Positions 24,379 to 36,077 of a stretch of DNA of 64,000 nt are shown here, one piece after another. The position numbers and the translations under genes are program-made. This stretch comes from Buxus sempervirens. Lineage: Eukaryota > Streptophyta > Magnoliopsida > Buxales > Buxaceae. The notes below the pieces were generated by a model. The model saw only the letters and a program-made list of their open reading frames with translations, had not been told where the DNA came from and did not search any database. Location: NCBI GenBank assembly GCA_947561395.2, contig OX387182.1, positions 52,723,283 to 52,787,282 on the forward strand. Direction: 5' to 3'. Numbering within the stretch: position 1 is the stretch's first letter; each line of letters starts with the position of its first letter.

Positions 24379-27300
24379 TCAGTTTGCCACACAGACTCTG
24401 CTTCAAAGGTAAGGGGAGTTTCCTCCCAATTGTTTAACATAAAATTTTGGGGAGCAGGGGAAATAGGGAAAGCCCGCTCCTCAAGCCCAGCATCTGATGC
24501 CATCATCACTGGGTGGGTACTGCCCTTTTCTGCTACGGGGCCCAGTCCAGAAATGACCTCATCCGGAATCTTTACTGCGGTCCAGTCAATGAATGGTAGC
24601 TCGTTGTCACTACTAGTTTTCTCGCCTTCAGTCATGGCGAAGAAAGCCCCCACATCTTTAGAGTAGTCTTTCTGCTGCTCTGGTTGTGGCCCAGGCCCAT
24701 CCACTTCTCCCAGTATTGGTGATGGGTTGTATGGTTGCAAGGCCGAAAAAAAAGGCTTTTGAAATGGGTTGGTGTTGTGGTAGGGAGGCTTGGACTGGTC
24801 CATAGGAGGAGACAGCTGGATGATGCAAGAGGGTTTTGGAAAACTTTCCCTTAAATGAGGGAATTTTCCTTTGCTTATGTTCTCTCCTTCTTCATGCTTC
24901 ATCCTCCTCCACCTTCTGGGCTTAAACCCCAGTCCCCCTTTAGGAACCAATTTCCTAGCCGTGATTGGCTCCACTATTCCCTGCAAATTGACTCCCAGGC
25001 CTTTCCCCGGGTGAAAGTGGTATTTTTCCATCACTTTCTTGACCATCTTTTCTGCAGTGGTCCCCTTTTCCTTCTTTTTCTCATACACCCCAGGTATGAA
25101 ATTTACTGCCTCAAATTGAAACGAGTGGAATGCAATCTTGTCAACAGTCAAGTCGACATTTATCAAGGGTACGTCAGGTGACACCATGGGAGGCACCAAG
25201 TTTTCGGCTAGGACTGTTATCACCCTTTGCCCTCTTACATATTTCACCCTTTGGTGGAGCGTGGATGGTATTGCCCTAGCCGAATGTATCCACGGCCTCC
25301 CTAGGAGCAGATTGAAGGCTGCGGGTATATCCATCACTTCAAATGTGATGTTAAAGATATTCGGCCCAATTGTGACCGGCAGTTCAATCTCCCCTAGGGA
25401 GTGGGTCTTGGAGCTATCAAAAGCCCTCACTATCCTCCCATTTTGCTTGATCCTTGACTGGTCCAGACCAAGCTTGGTAAAAGTGATTAACGGGCAAACG
25501 TTTAACGCCGACCCGTTGTCAATTAGTACCCGTGCAATCATGCAGCCCTTACAAAGCACTGTGATGTGCAAATGGTCAACATGATAACACCCACCTGGGC
25601 TGATCTCACCCTCAGAGAAACTTATCACATTATGTGACAAGATTTGACCAACCATTTTGCCAAGCTGGTCTGGATCGATTGTCTGGGATACATGTGCACT
25701 CTGTAGCACCCTTAACAATGCATCCCTGTGCTTTTCAGAATTCAGCAAAAGGCCCAGTATTGAAATCTGGGCCGGGACCTTGTTCAGCTGATCCACAAGA
25801 TTGAATTCACTCTTTTTGATTATTCTTATGAGGTCTGCTGCCTCATTTTCTGCACCCTAGGGGGTGTCTTCTCCTATTTTGTTTTTTCCTTTTTGTTTTC
25901 TTTTTTCTTCATTTTCTTTTTTTTCTTTTTCTACTTCTGTCTCTTTCTCTTTCTCTTCACCCCCTGCACATCTCCCTGACCTCGTCATGAGGTTCACCGC
26001 CTCTTGGTTCGGGTTCCTAACCACTGGAACCGTAGCCGTGATTCCCTCGCTGTAATTCCATGGTACAGCGGCCTCAGAATAGGCTAATTTAGGGATGTTG
26101 ACCACCAACGGCTGGAGTTTGGACCAGGATGTATGGGCCGGTTTAGGGATAGTCTGGGCTGGCTGAACATTTACAACCAAGGGTCGAAGTTTGGATTGTG
26201 TGGGGACAGAAGAAGTGATGGAAGCAGTGGTGGGGTCAAGGTTGATGACCAGTGGAGCCTTGGACGGCTTAGATGGTGAATAGATGGGTGGACTGCAATT
26301 GAAGACCAACGGAGGCCTTGCAGTATTCATCTGGGCCATAAGAGAGGAGACCCGGTTTAAGGAGGAGCTTATGTCCTTTGCAGCAAGATTTTTTTTTTGG
26401 GAGACCATGTTGATCTCCTCCTTTTCCTCCTCTGGGAAAAATCGGACCTGGACAGTGGTCCCTACTGGTGCTATAAGCTGAGATGGGTCAAAGGCCCTTC
26501 TCGTGGTGGATATGGCCGTGATGGAGTTGGATGGGCCTGCCCCATTGTGGTAAGGCAGAGGGTTCTGCCCAATATTATTCCCGGACGGTGCGGGTGCAGC
26601 AGTGTTAAAAACTAAGGCTTTCTGGTCCAACAAGTCCTGGACCGCGTGCTTCAACACCCAACAAGCATCTGTAGAGTGCCCCGGTGCACCCATGTGGAAG
26701 TCATAGGTGACTGCCGGATCAAAATTCCTCCCCTTAGTGGCATTCGGGCTTGGTTCCTTCAAGGTCACATATTCCCCTTTCAGCAGGGTTGGCAATAATT
26801 GGGAAAGAGATACCGGAAGGGGAGTAAAGACTCGGTTCTTTCTTGCTGCGAACCAGGCCTCCCTCTCTTCCTTGGAAAAAGTCCTCCTTGGGTTAGCTGG
26901 CACGGAGGGAGAGAAGTTGACATTGTGTGGGGTCTGATAAGAGTGCTGGGCCTGTTGGGCCTGCTGGGGTGCAGAGATATTTACGTGAAGCGGCTTCTTG
27001 GCTGGAGGAGCCTGGACCAGATTCACTTCCCCTTCTTTTCAGGTCCCCGTCTTCTTGAACCCAGTTCCCTTCTTTTGTGCCAGGGAAGCAGCGGAATCAG
27101 ACTGCCCAGTCAAAGTAGAATAATCAATAAGCCTTCCTGACCTGACCCCTTCCTCGATCCGGTCCGCTACCTGTACCAGGGCTGCAAAGTTGGTGGTGAT
27201 CTGACCCACCAAATGGTTGTAGAAGGGCTGCCCCAGTGTGCCCATAAACGTGGAAATCATTTCTGGCTCTTGCATAGGTGGCCTGACCTGGGAGGCGGCC

Positions 27301-28055
27301 TCTCTCCACCTTTTGGCATACTGCCGTACTGGCTCATCCTTCCCTTTACTCATCCTCATCATGTCGTACCGGTCTGGCATGATCTCCGAGTTGAATTTAT
27401 ATTGGTCTTGGAAAGCATCAGCTAAATCCTTCCATCTCCTGATCCTTCCATGGTCCACTGTAGTGAACCACCTAAGAGCTGACCCGGTCAAACTCCTCTG
27501 GAAGAGTTGGATTAATATGCCGTCATCCCGGCCAAATTGGCATAGGGCCCCGCAGTATAATTTTAAATGGCTCATGGGGCAGCCTGTGCCGTCGAACTTG
27601 TTGAAGTCCGGACACTTGAACTTGGCCGGTAGACATACGTCAGGGTACATGCACAGATCCTCGAAGGTGGTGCCTCCATGGCTGTTTCCTCCCTTCACTT
27701 CCTTCAGCTCTTCCTGGATCCTTTCTATTCTGAGCAGCATTTTCTTTTCCATTTCTTCTCTGGCCTTTTCTTTCTCCAGCTCTTTCTCTGATTCTGCTGT
27801 ATTTTCCCCGATCAGAATGGGTTCAGGGACTGGTTCAGAAATGGGCTCAGGCATGGGTTAAGCCGGAGGCGGCATGTAGGCCTGCGGTGGTGGTGCCTGA
27901 TGAGAAGTTGACGCTTGATTTTGGGCCTGGGCCTGTTGGGCCTGAGCCGCCAGTAAGTCTCCCAGCATTTTGGCCAGACCAGCCACTTGCTCCTGCAGCT
28001 GAGCAAAGTCTTGAGCGGGGACAGTAGCTTGGGCTTGGTTCTCTTCAGTGTTCAT
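24351..28055 (-). pseudogene. gag-pro: gag-pro of copy 1 (defective)
   Basis: Starts at MNTEENQAQ (28055). It contains a coiled Gln/Ala-rich N-terminus, a retrotransposon Gag core (CPDFNKFDGTGCPMSHLKLY through ALRWF), a knuckle of the form DFHMGAPGHSTDAC, an aspartic protease with LIDNGSALNVCPL, and a G-patch-like segment (HPGKGLGVNLQG). One frame runs throughout but has TAA at 27858, TGA at 27039 and TAG at 25857. The first Cys of the knuckle is Tyr here (about 26704) and Cys in copy 2. The frame ends at TAG 24351-24353 just after the A9 run. Confidence 0.92.
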
Positions 28056-28244
28056 GGTTCTGGCTTTAGATCTGGTTACGGGAGCAATGGTTGCAAATAA
28101 TTGTACCTGGCTCAGGAAAAGCAAAGAAACATGTCAGCTCCCATTTAATCTGAGTCATACACCTATAAATGTAGATAAATGGTTTAGGTGAACACAAGTC
28201 CGGATTTATTTGTTTTCTTTTTTGTTTTGTTTTTTTTATTTTTT

Positions 28245-28950
28245 TTAATTTTTTGGTGTGTTGGAATATTTTAGGGATTCCAAGGGTCCCGCAGATTTTT
28301 GATTTGATTGGTACGAAAAGGACAAACCAAGGGTTTTTATGGAACATTTTAGGGCTTCCAAAGGTCCCATTTTTTTGATTTGATTGATAAAAATAACCAA
28401 CCAAGGTTTTCATGGAATATTCTAGGGCTTCCAAGTGTCCCACAAATTTTTTGATTTGATTGATAAAAATAACCAACCAAAGGTTTCTTGGAATATTCTA
28501 GGGCTTCCAAGTGTCCCACAAATGTTTTGATTTGATTGGTAAAAATAACCAACCAAAGGTTTCTTGGAATATTCTAGGGCTTCCAAGTGTCCCACAAATG
28601 TTTTGATTTGATTGATAAAAATAACCAACCAAAGGTTTCTTGGAATATTCTAGGGCTTCCAAGTGTCCCACAAATGTTTTGATTTGATTGATAAAAATAA
28701 CCAACCAAAGGTTTATTGGAATATTCTAGGGCTTCCAAGTGTCCCACAAATGTTTTGATTTGATTGGTAAAAATAACAAACCAAAGGTTTCTTGGAATAT
28801 TCTAGGGCTTCCAAGTGTCCCACAAATGTTTTGATTTGATTGATAAAAATAACCAGCCAAAGGTTTCTTGGAATATTCTAGGGCTTCCAAGTGTCCCACA
28901 AATGTTTTGATTTGATTGATAAAAATAACCAACCAAAGGTTTCTTTTTTT
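28245..28950 (-). repeat. 76-bp tandem repeat in the leader of copy 1
   Basis: About nine units with period 76 bp, marked by GGAATATTCTAGGGCTTCCA and TTTGATTTGATTGATAAAAA. Units near gag are more diverged than central ones, which are nearly identical. The unit is not a multiple of three, so open frames through it are artefacts. Copy 2 has a shorter, more diverged version (61915-62420). Confidence 0.9.
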
Positions 28951-30732
28951 TTTCTTCAAATTTGCTGAATTTTCTCAATTTTCAAGTTCAAAAGTTTGAC
29001 TGACACATGTTTGAATTGAGTTGATATCAAAAAATATGACACCTTAGCTTGCTATTTGAGTTTCAACATTGTGTTTAATCTTACAAGAATATATTTTTTA
29101 TTTATTTATTTTTTTATATTTTTTTTTGAAACATTTTTATATTTTCTTTGGGGTGCCTAAGGATTATCCACAGTGTTTAGGCATCTTAAGTTTGAAAATT
29201 CGGGCTGAAAAAGCCAATTTATGCATTTTCTGCATGTATCCGGTATTAAATACCGGATAAGGATATGTCTTATTGTATCCGGTAACAATGACCGGATACC
29301 GCATAATCCTTTGTATCCGGTAATATGTACCGGATATGAAGATAATTGTTTTTAACCGGCCTGAGTTACCGGTTAATGCCGAAATGGCCATTTTTGACTC
29401 ATTTTTTCACCAGATTAGGTTTTTTTTTTCATTCCCACTTGATGTTCACCTTAATTTGACCTTCAAAACTTGCCCCAAATTGGGCTTGGACATCATACTT
29501 GCAGAATCCCCAAATTCATGAAAAGAAAATGGCTTTACCTTGCCACCTTGTATTACCTTCAATATGGCATCCATAGTGTACCTTGGCCTGTAGAACATGC
29601 AAACGGCCTTCCCACATTTACACCCAATTCCCCAAATGCAATTGTGTACTTTTAGCTGAAAACGTGTTCCTCCACCTTCAAGCGTATGGTTTTTGGGTTT
29701 TGGCTTAATTGGCAACTTAGAATTCAAGTCTAGTGATGCCCGGAATCGAATCACAGATCCCATTGTCATCACATCATTGACTCAAATTCTAAGGTAAATG
29801 TTTTCACTTTCGCTTTCCGAAGTCACGACCTCGGTGCGCCAAGCTACACACATTCATGGTTCAACTTCCTATAGGTAAAAGGGTAGGTTGTGCAAAGTGT
29901 TTATTGTGCTCAAGTGCAATTTAAAATTGTGGTAACATTCACAACGTCCTAGCCCCTTGCCACTCTTTTTCGTAGCCATGCATTCAATTTCAAGCCAAGG
30001 CACATATGACAATATAATGAAGCTAAATACAAGCAAGCAAGAGCCAAAGCAACCAAATATGCACAAAAATATTACATGCCCAAAAAGTGGTATAAAAACA
30101 TGTTATTTGGTGCAAACAACAATTAAACCATGGAAGCATGCTTGAAACCCAAAAGCATCCCCTAAAATTCCAGATTTTCATGCTTTTTTTTTCATGCTCA
30201 AAGTGTACCATTTTTACCCAAATTGAGGCCTATAAATTTAGCACTACTTGACATGATACCAAAAGTGTTTTAATGAGGTAAAACATGCTTGAAAATGCCC
30301 AAAATATGCACTAAATTTCCAGATTTTTTTTCTTTGCTTTCATGCTCAAATCAAGTCCTCTTATACCCCCAAATCAAAGGCATGGCATCATACAAACATT
30401 AAGCACAAAAAAAACTTTATTCATGGCAAACATGCTTGAATACCCAAAATACACACAAAATTTCCAGATTTCAAATATTGTATATTTTTTTAGCTCATGG
30501 CCTTCAAACCCCAAAATAACACATGCTATCACATAATATAGCCAAGTCATATCACAATATGGGTTTTCTTTTCAACAAAAATCAAGCAACATGCTTATGC
30601 CTCTATCCATGTGAATTCTCTAGTCATACAAATCAAATCTGAGATTCAAATATACACAAGCAAAGTAATCAAAATACCAAGCATTCAAAAGAAAAAGCAT
30701 GAATATACACAAAATGGCTTAAATCCACAAGT
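28951..30732 (-). other. 5' leader of copy 1
   Basis: Non-coding. It includes a T-rich stretch, a palindrome cluster of GTATCCGGT..ACCGGATA modules at 29236-29372, and repeated A-rich segments of type accaaaatttccagattt (30160-30480). The same order is seen in copy 2 from 62421 to the window end. I see no ORF that both copies share. Confidence 0.7.
29236..29372. repeat. GTATCCGGT palindrome cluster in the leader of copy 1
   Basis: Four inverted modules, including TATCCGGTATTAAATACCGG, TATCCGGTAACAATGACCGG and AACCGGCCTGAGTTACCGG. They match the LTR clusters in core sequence but lie outside the LTR. Copy 2 has them at 62724-62862. Confidence 0.75.
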
Positions 30733-30751
30733 CCCCAGTAGAGTCGCCAGT
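30733..30751 (-). other. Primer binding site of copy 1
   Basis: On the minus strand TGGCGACTCTACTGGGGA lies two bases inside the 5' LTR. It starts with TGG, the complement of a tRNA CCA end. I did not identify the tRNA. Confidence 0.75.
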
Positions 30752-33547
30752 TGTGAGACACGGGAAAAAATCACCGGAATGATCATCCCTCCGTCAACAC
30801 ACGGGGCTCAACTTGAAGTTTGGGAGAGTCGCCACCATTCAGATTTTGGGTGAGAATGGACACCAAATGATTCAATCATAAGGAAAAATAGCCAAAAAGT
30901 GCTAAAAGGCAAATTCTAGAGTAAAAATAACCCTACTTGAAAATCAAATCCAGAGATGGGTAAGGGATTAGATTATGAACGGGGGAAGGTGTTAGGCACC
31001 CCCATTCATTCATACGAGGTGGTTGCCAAGTGTTTGTTCATGCTAAGAGAAAATAGGAAGCTTGCTAAAAAATCATGAAAAGCCTTGAAAAAGGAACAAG
31101 TGTATGATATATTCACACGAAGATCCAAATGGATTTTAGATCTTCTCTTATATCAATATCATTTCTGGAATATCATGAAAAGATGGAAATCAAAGCACAA
31201 GTTGCTCAAAACCAAGTTAAAGCAAATCCGGGAAATTTGGTAAAAGTAATACCATTTGTCCTGAAATCATTCAAATCCAATTTTAAATATAATCAAACCA
31301 AATCAATTTGAAATATTATGGTAAATAATAGTCTCAGGCAAAATTTCAAGCAATTCCGGGTAAAAACCGAGGAGTTATGCTCCTTGTAAAGTTGCTGCTG
31401 GAGAAAATCCGAAATGACAAGTGGGCAACTTTGGAAAATTATTTAGAAAAATCTACTTCGTAGAAATCCGTGAAATTTGGTGTCAATGAAGTCTGTATGG
31501 CCATCTTTCAAAAGAAACTAGCCTCATACAAAAACTCATTCGGATGTGCCTTGGGTGACTTCCCGAACAGGCCCCGAGGATCACAGATTTACCCAGAAAA
31601 GTGCTATTGAGCAGTTCTGAGTAAACCTGCTCTCCATGACACAATTTAAATCAAAAAATTATGACATCAATTGGATTTAAAAATAGACTCATAAAGGAGT
31701 GCCCAGAAACAAAAATCACTCGGATCGGATTTAAAACGAACACATGGCGCTCCGTTGAAGTGACAAGTTCTGTATTTGAACCTGAACTGTCCAATCAACT
31801 TCGACAGAGAGGTGTCAAAAATCTGCTTGATAGAAATTAATGAAATTTGGTGGAAATAAACTAGACAGCCTCACCTTTCCCATGGTTCTGGAATCGCTCC
31901 AAAATTCATCCGGACGATGAAGTTATGAGCGTCCGAAGTAAGGGTACAGGTGCTGTCATGCTAAGCCATTTTTGAGCAAAACCAATGCAAAAATGTGACA
32001 AAGTGTGTGCAATTCGTGCAAGGTGAACACAAAACCTTTAAAAATCATCCAAAGACATTACAGAATTGATTGAGGCCATTTATTTGAGATTTATCACAAT
32101 GAATGTAATAAATCCCCAAATGTGAGCCTATCCCGCCAAAATAGTGATGTATGTGCAAGTGTGAAAAACCAAACAGGATCAATAGCATGCATACATATTC
32201 ATCAAAATGAGGTTCTAAAACAGCCTAGGGTTCCGTTCCATTATCGTTTCCCTCTGTTCTCTCTCCCCGTTAAGCACGGTTCTTCAAGATAATCAAGGGT
32301 ACTTTGAATATGAAACAGTTTACAATCAATCAAAAGGCCTTATGCTACATAGGTTCTAGTACTAGGGTCAATCTCCAGTCTCGTTTCTCCTAGATCCCGC
32401 CTCCACGTTTTACGGCTAGGGGGAGTCTCGAGATACTTTGAGCCGGGGAAGGGTTTTCACACACAAAGAAGGCCTTATTCTACAGAAAGGTAGAAGAATA
32501 GATCTAGATCTAGGAATGTAAAGACAGAAAATAAAAGAAAAGTTTGAGGCTTACCTGGGTTCTGGATGCGATCCCGCAGCGGTTTTCTTCTTCTCTTGGA
32601 GTTCTTCTTGGCGAGAATTCAAAACAAGAGTTAATTGCCATTTGCTTAAGGAGGAGCCTCCTATTTATATGCAAAGGCTAGGGTTAGGGTTGGTGAGAAT
32701 GGTAGACACAACATAATGTCTATAGCCCACCAACCTTAACCCTAAGGCTATTTCCGAGATTTCTACTCATTTAATGAGGGATATGATGGTAAAAGTGAAA
32801 AGCTCTCGGAAAACCCTAATTTTGAGCAAAACTTATGTATCCGGTATATCAGGCCGGATACATAAGAGCCTTAAGGTATCCGGTATATAATCCTTGATAC
32901 ACTAAGGATTGCTTGTATCCGGTATCTTTTACCGGATACAAAGAAGAACACTTGTATCCGGCCTGAGTTGCCGGATATAAGGAAAAAAGCCTTTTTTCGA
33001 ATTTTAACACAGGCAATACTTATTTACATGTAATATCGTTTAAGTAAATGTCCTCGTATTTTTTAATCTCCATTTACTTAAGATATTAGATGTAAATAAG
33101 CAAACACCCCCCCATTTGAATCCATTAAAAATAGTTCCAGACCCAAATTCCAAGTGAATAAAAAGTCAACTTTCCAGTTCTAGGCAAAATTCCGAATTTT
33201 CAGGTCTGGAAAAAAGGTTCAATATGTTAAAACCAAGGTATTCGTCAAGATTTAAAATCTCAAAAAATTCATTTATGCAATAACATTGCTAAAAACCTGA
33301 TTACCGGGAAAAATTATCTGGAAATCTTGCTTTAAAAAATATTTCATTTTCTGGGGTCAAAAGTCAACAAAATTCAACCGGAAAATGTTTGACTTTGCAC
33401 AAAAGAAGAACTTGGGCCTTTTCCTTTACGGCTTTGGATTCAAATGGGTTAAGTATCTCAAACCCAATGCAAAGAATTGAAAATTCCAATAAAATATTTC
33501 TCTCCTTCAAGATTTATCAAAAATCGTGCAATTTTGGAGTGTCTACA
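30752..33547 (-). repeat. 5' LTR of copy 1 (right on the plus strand)
   Basis: 2796 bp, partner of 15015-17810. Palindrome cluster at 32837-32982; TATAAATA on the minus strand at 32662-32669. It drives the minus-strand transcript. Confidence 0.95.
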
Positions 33548-33552
33548 CAAGC

Positions 33553-34412
33553 CCGACCAACTTATTTGTGCTTGAATAAAATAATTAAAAGAATTGAGTG
33601 GGCCAGACCCTTTGAGGCCCGCCAAAGCCCATCTGGGGCAACATGCATGTTTAGATCTAGGCTTGGTTTGGCCGAGACTGCGGGTAGGGCTGGTCGGGCC
33701 CACTAAAGCCCATCGAACCAAACCAACTTAGGGTTTCCAAACCCGAACTCATGAAGTCTTGGGCTTTCAAGCCCAAGTCCAGGTAAAGGGCCCCAAGCCC
33801 AATGCCTGACCCATTTTGGCACAGATTAAGAAAGATAATCAAAATCACTTGGCAACCAACTGTGTGGCCCGCTTAAGGGCCCACAAAGCAATCCCGGCCC
33901 ACTTGGCATGAAAATCATTTAATTCTAAACTTAAACTTCAAATAAAATCAATTCATTTGAACCAAGCCCAAAGGGCCTCCCAGGCTAAACTGAGGTCCAC
34001 CAGGGGATATGTGGGCTTAACCAAGCCCACCAAGGGATCCGCAGGCCTTCCAACGGGGCCTGCCCAATCAGACTCAGATCACTCTAAGTTTAAAAAGATA
34101 AAAATCAATTAAAGGGACCCACACCACTTTGGCGGTCCCGCCAAGACTTAACCAAGTAGAATGCTGGAATAGGAATCGGGTGAGTGAGAGACCAAAGAGT
34201 TGACTCAAACCAGGAAGCTATGGGATCCGTCATCCGACGGGGTGGACTGGGGTGTCTACGGACTTCCCCAGACCGCAACCGAGAATCTACTTAGAATCTC
34301 TAGCCGCAGACCAAGCATGATAGAAAATCTAGGCACCCAGGTGTCCGCCTGCACCCCATCAGGCGGTGGCGACTCCAAATTCCCATTTTTTACCCGTGCG
34401 ACCATGCGCACA
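33553..34412. other. 3' part of LTR X, rich in GGCCCA/TGGGCC
   Basis: More than fifteen GCCCA/TGGGC motifs occur in 33590-34080. The terminal segment 34210-34412 is the inverted counterpart of 3045-3260 (start of Y). TGGGCC is the site II motif bound by TCP factors in plant promoters; a role here is only inferred. Confidence 0.6.
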
Positions 34413-34930
34413 CCTATCTTATGACCAGGATTGGGATGAGGTTTGGTTTACGTGGACCTCCTGATTCCATGGTTATTTCAAGACATTTTTCATAGATGAA
34501 TCTAAATCAAATGCAACTTGCACCTTTGCACCACCACTTTCACGCGGCTCAGAGATCCGGAGAATCAAGGGAGCACCAACAGCAGCCACAACAAAGAGAG
34601 GAAGCAGATCCAGCACAACCTTCTTCGCCATCACATCCTTGTCCAACCACTTCTCAACCCAGCTCTTTCAAGACATATTCACGACGTGGACCGTTGTCAG
34701 AAGCCTTTCGTAGGCTTAGCCAAGACGTTGGAGAGATTTGAGAGGATTTTGGCAGTCTACGACGTGATTTTGGAATGTTTCAGGAATCTATCACTCATGA
34801 AGTTGGTGGACTAAAGAAGCTGGTCAAGAAAGCTGTGAATATAGTGACTCATCTCTTCACTTGCTCGAGTCAGCAGAATCCATCCCTCCCACCACTTCCC
34901 GGGTTTGATGACGATGACATTGCACCGTAG
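34413..34930 (+). pseudogene. Plant transposon-protein-like gene, 3' part
   Basis: Continues the frame left at 12849 (tat ctt atg at 34415 onward). The segment LMTRIGMRFGLRG closes the globular part. A Gln/Pro/Ser-rich low-complexity region follows, then a short helical part (EVGGLKKLVKKAVNIVTHL) and an acidic tail FDDDDIAP ending at TAG 34928-34930. Two further in-frame stops are present (TAG 34493-34495 and TGA 34739-34741). With the TGA at 12589 this makes three stops in an otherwise undisturbed frame of about 425 codons. Confidence 0.6.
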
Positions 34931-35129
34931 TGTGCTGATTTTAGACGTACTTCTATGTTTTGGATATAAATGTATTTATCTCAATGCAACTCAGATGTAT
35001 AGAATGTACTAATTTCACATAGTAAAAGTATTCGTAATTACAGCATCATAATCCTCTATTGTTTCCATTTGATATAACTTTGTCCATCAATCTACTCCGA
35101 ATCAGTTCCTTCTTTGAAAAGATGATTGG

Positions 35130-35645
35130 CGGTGTACCGTAGGCCTCATTTGGGGGCTACCTAAGGCATCATTGGGGGGATTGCCTGAGGACAAGGGCAT
35201 AATTACAGGGAACAAAGTGGTACGTTAGGAAGTAGGAAGAATTTGCTTCTAATGCGTGGATGTTAGGAAGCAACGTTAGCGCATTGAAATCTCAATCACC
35301 AATTCGTACTGAAACGTTTGGGCGTTAATATCCCAGGTACGCGCGTCATGCTATTTGTGCAGAGGGTACCTTGGACTTATTTTTGGGGTACCCAAAGCAT
35401 GATTGTGGGTACCTAATGCTTAATTGGGGGTACCTAAAGTCCAGATGGGTGGGTTATTATTGTTGTTTGAAGGGGTACTTTAACTCTTCAGTTGGGGTGT
35501 ACAAAATATATATATTGGGGGGGGGGGGTTTTGGGAGCCATTATGGGTGGTGCCTAAGGTAGATAGGGGGTACCTAAGGGTTGATTTTGGATGTACTTGT
35601 GTTATTAATGGGGGAACCTTATTTTGATTTGGGATGTACTTGCAA
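35130..35645 (+). repeat. GGTACC-centred repeat array between the transposon-protein gene and FAR1 gene
   Basis: Two blocks (35130-35190 and 35350-35645) of units such as GGGGTACCCAAAGCATG and GGGGGTACCTAAGG, separated by a spacer with GCGTGGATGTTA and GGGCGTTAATATCCC. A G10 run is at 35517-35528. The plus-strand orientation is the same as in 11225-11495 and 39140-39690. Confidence 0.75.
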
Positions 35646-36077
35646 GAGGAACAACAAGAAGCTGTGAAAATATTAACCAATTAACGGAACTAAATAATTA
35701 ACTCAAAATTGCGATTCTCATTCCACTGGAAGTATACATTTGGTACATACACATCCATGTACAATTAGAAAAAATGAACACTTACATTGCACTACAAAAA
35801 CAATATAATTACAGGACTAACACTGTCATCGCATTCAATATACACAATTCACTCCCCCTTTTTTGTCGTACCTATATACAAAAGAATCACAAATCTCTGG
35901 GGAAATGACCTAAATCTCCTTCTTGACGATATAAGCTCTCATCTCCACTATAAACTCCTGGAGATCTCCCTACAGTAGAGTTTGAACAGGAGCCAAATTG
36001 ATTCTGGTCAACAGTATTGCTTGAGTTGGATTCTTGGAATATGTTTGGACTGATTGATTCTTGTCATTAATGGAATA
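35646..36077. other. No recognised feature
   Basis: Unique AT-rich sequence at the 3' side of the FAR1 gene, probably its 3' UTR and flank on the minus strand. No gene is supported. Confidence 0.5.

Larger units (their letters stand above)
15015..33547 (-). mobile_element. Full-length Tat-lineage Ty3/gypsy retrotransposon, copy 1
   Basis: Two 2796-bp LTRs (15015-17810 and 30752-33547) in direct orientation are flanked by a perfect CAAGC duplication (15010-15014 and 33548-33552). Transcription is on the minus strand. Moving leftwards from 30751: PBS, long leader with 76-bp repeats, gag-pro, pol with RT, RNase H, second RNase H and integrase, antisense ORF, polypurine tract. Double RNase H plus an extra ORF after integrase is the mark of the Tat lineage. 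I counted about 40 base differences between the LTRs by eye (about 1.4 percent). The coding region carries many stops, so this copy is defective. Confidence 0.95.
12853..34412 (+). mobile_element. LTR X (B-type solo LTR), carrying nested copy 1
   Basis: Starts TGTAAGCACCC and ends TGCGCACA. Its flanks are CCTGT (12848-12852) and CCTAT (34413-34417), a 4 of 5 match that restores the host reading frame when one copy is removed. Without copy 1 and its duplicated CAAGC, X is about 3.0 kb (12853-15014 plus 33553-34412) and has no retrotransposon genes, so it is a solo LTR. It has two 148-bp U3 units, palindrome clusters, TATAAAAAGG (13721-13730), a donor-like AAG-GTAATG at 14011, and a GGCCCA-rich 3' part. 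Confidence 0.8.

Noticed and set aside
28066-28959. Several overlapping small frames reading INQIKTFVGHLEALEYS
   Set aside because: Products of the 76-bp tandem repeat in the retrotransposon leader; the unit is not a multiple of three and copy 2 does not conserve them.
29690-29800. tRNA-like B-box (GGAATCGAATCAC) in the leader
   Set aside because: No matching A box or cloverleaf could be found.
15015-33547. Endogenous pararetrovirus (caulimovirus-like) insertion
   Set aside because: There are true LTRs with TSD, PBS and PPT, a chromointegrase and two RNase H domains, and no movement protein; this is a Tat gypsy retrotransposon.
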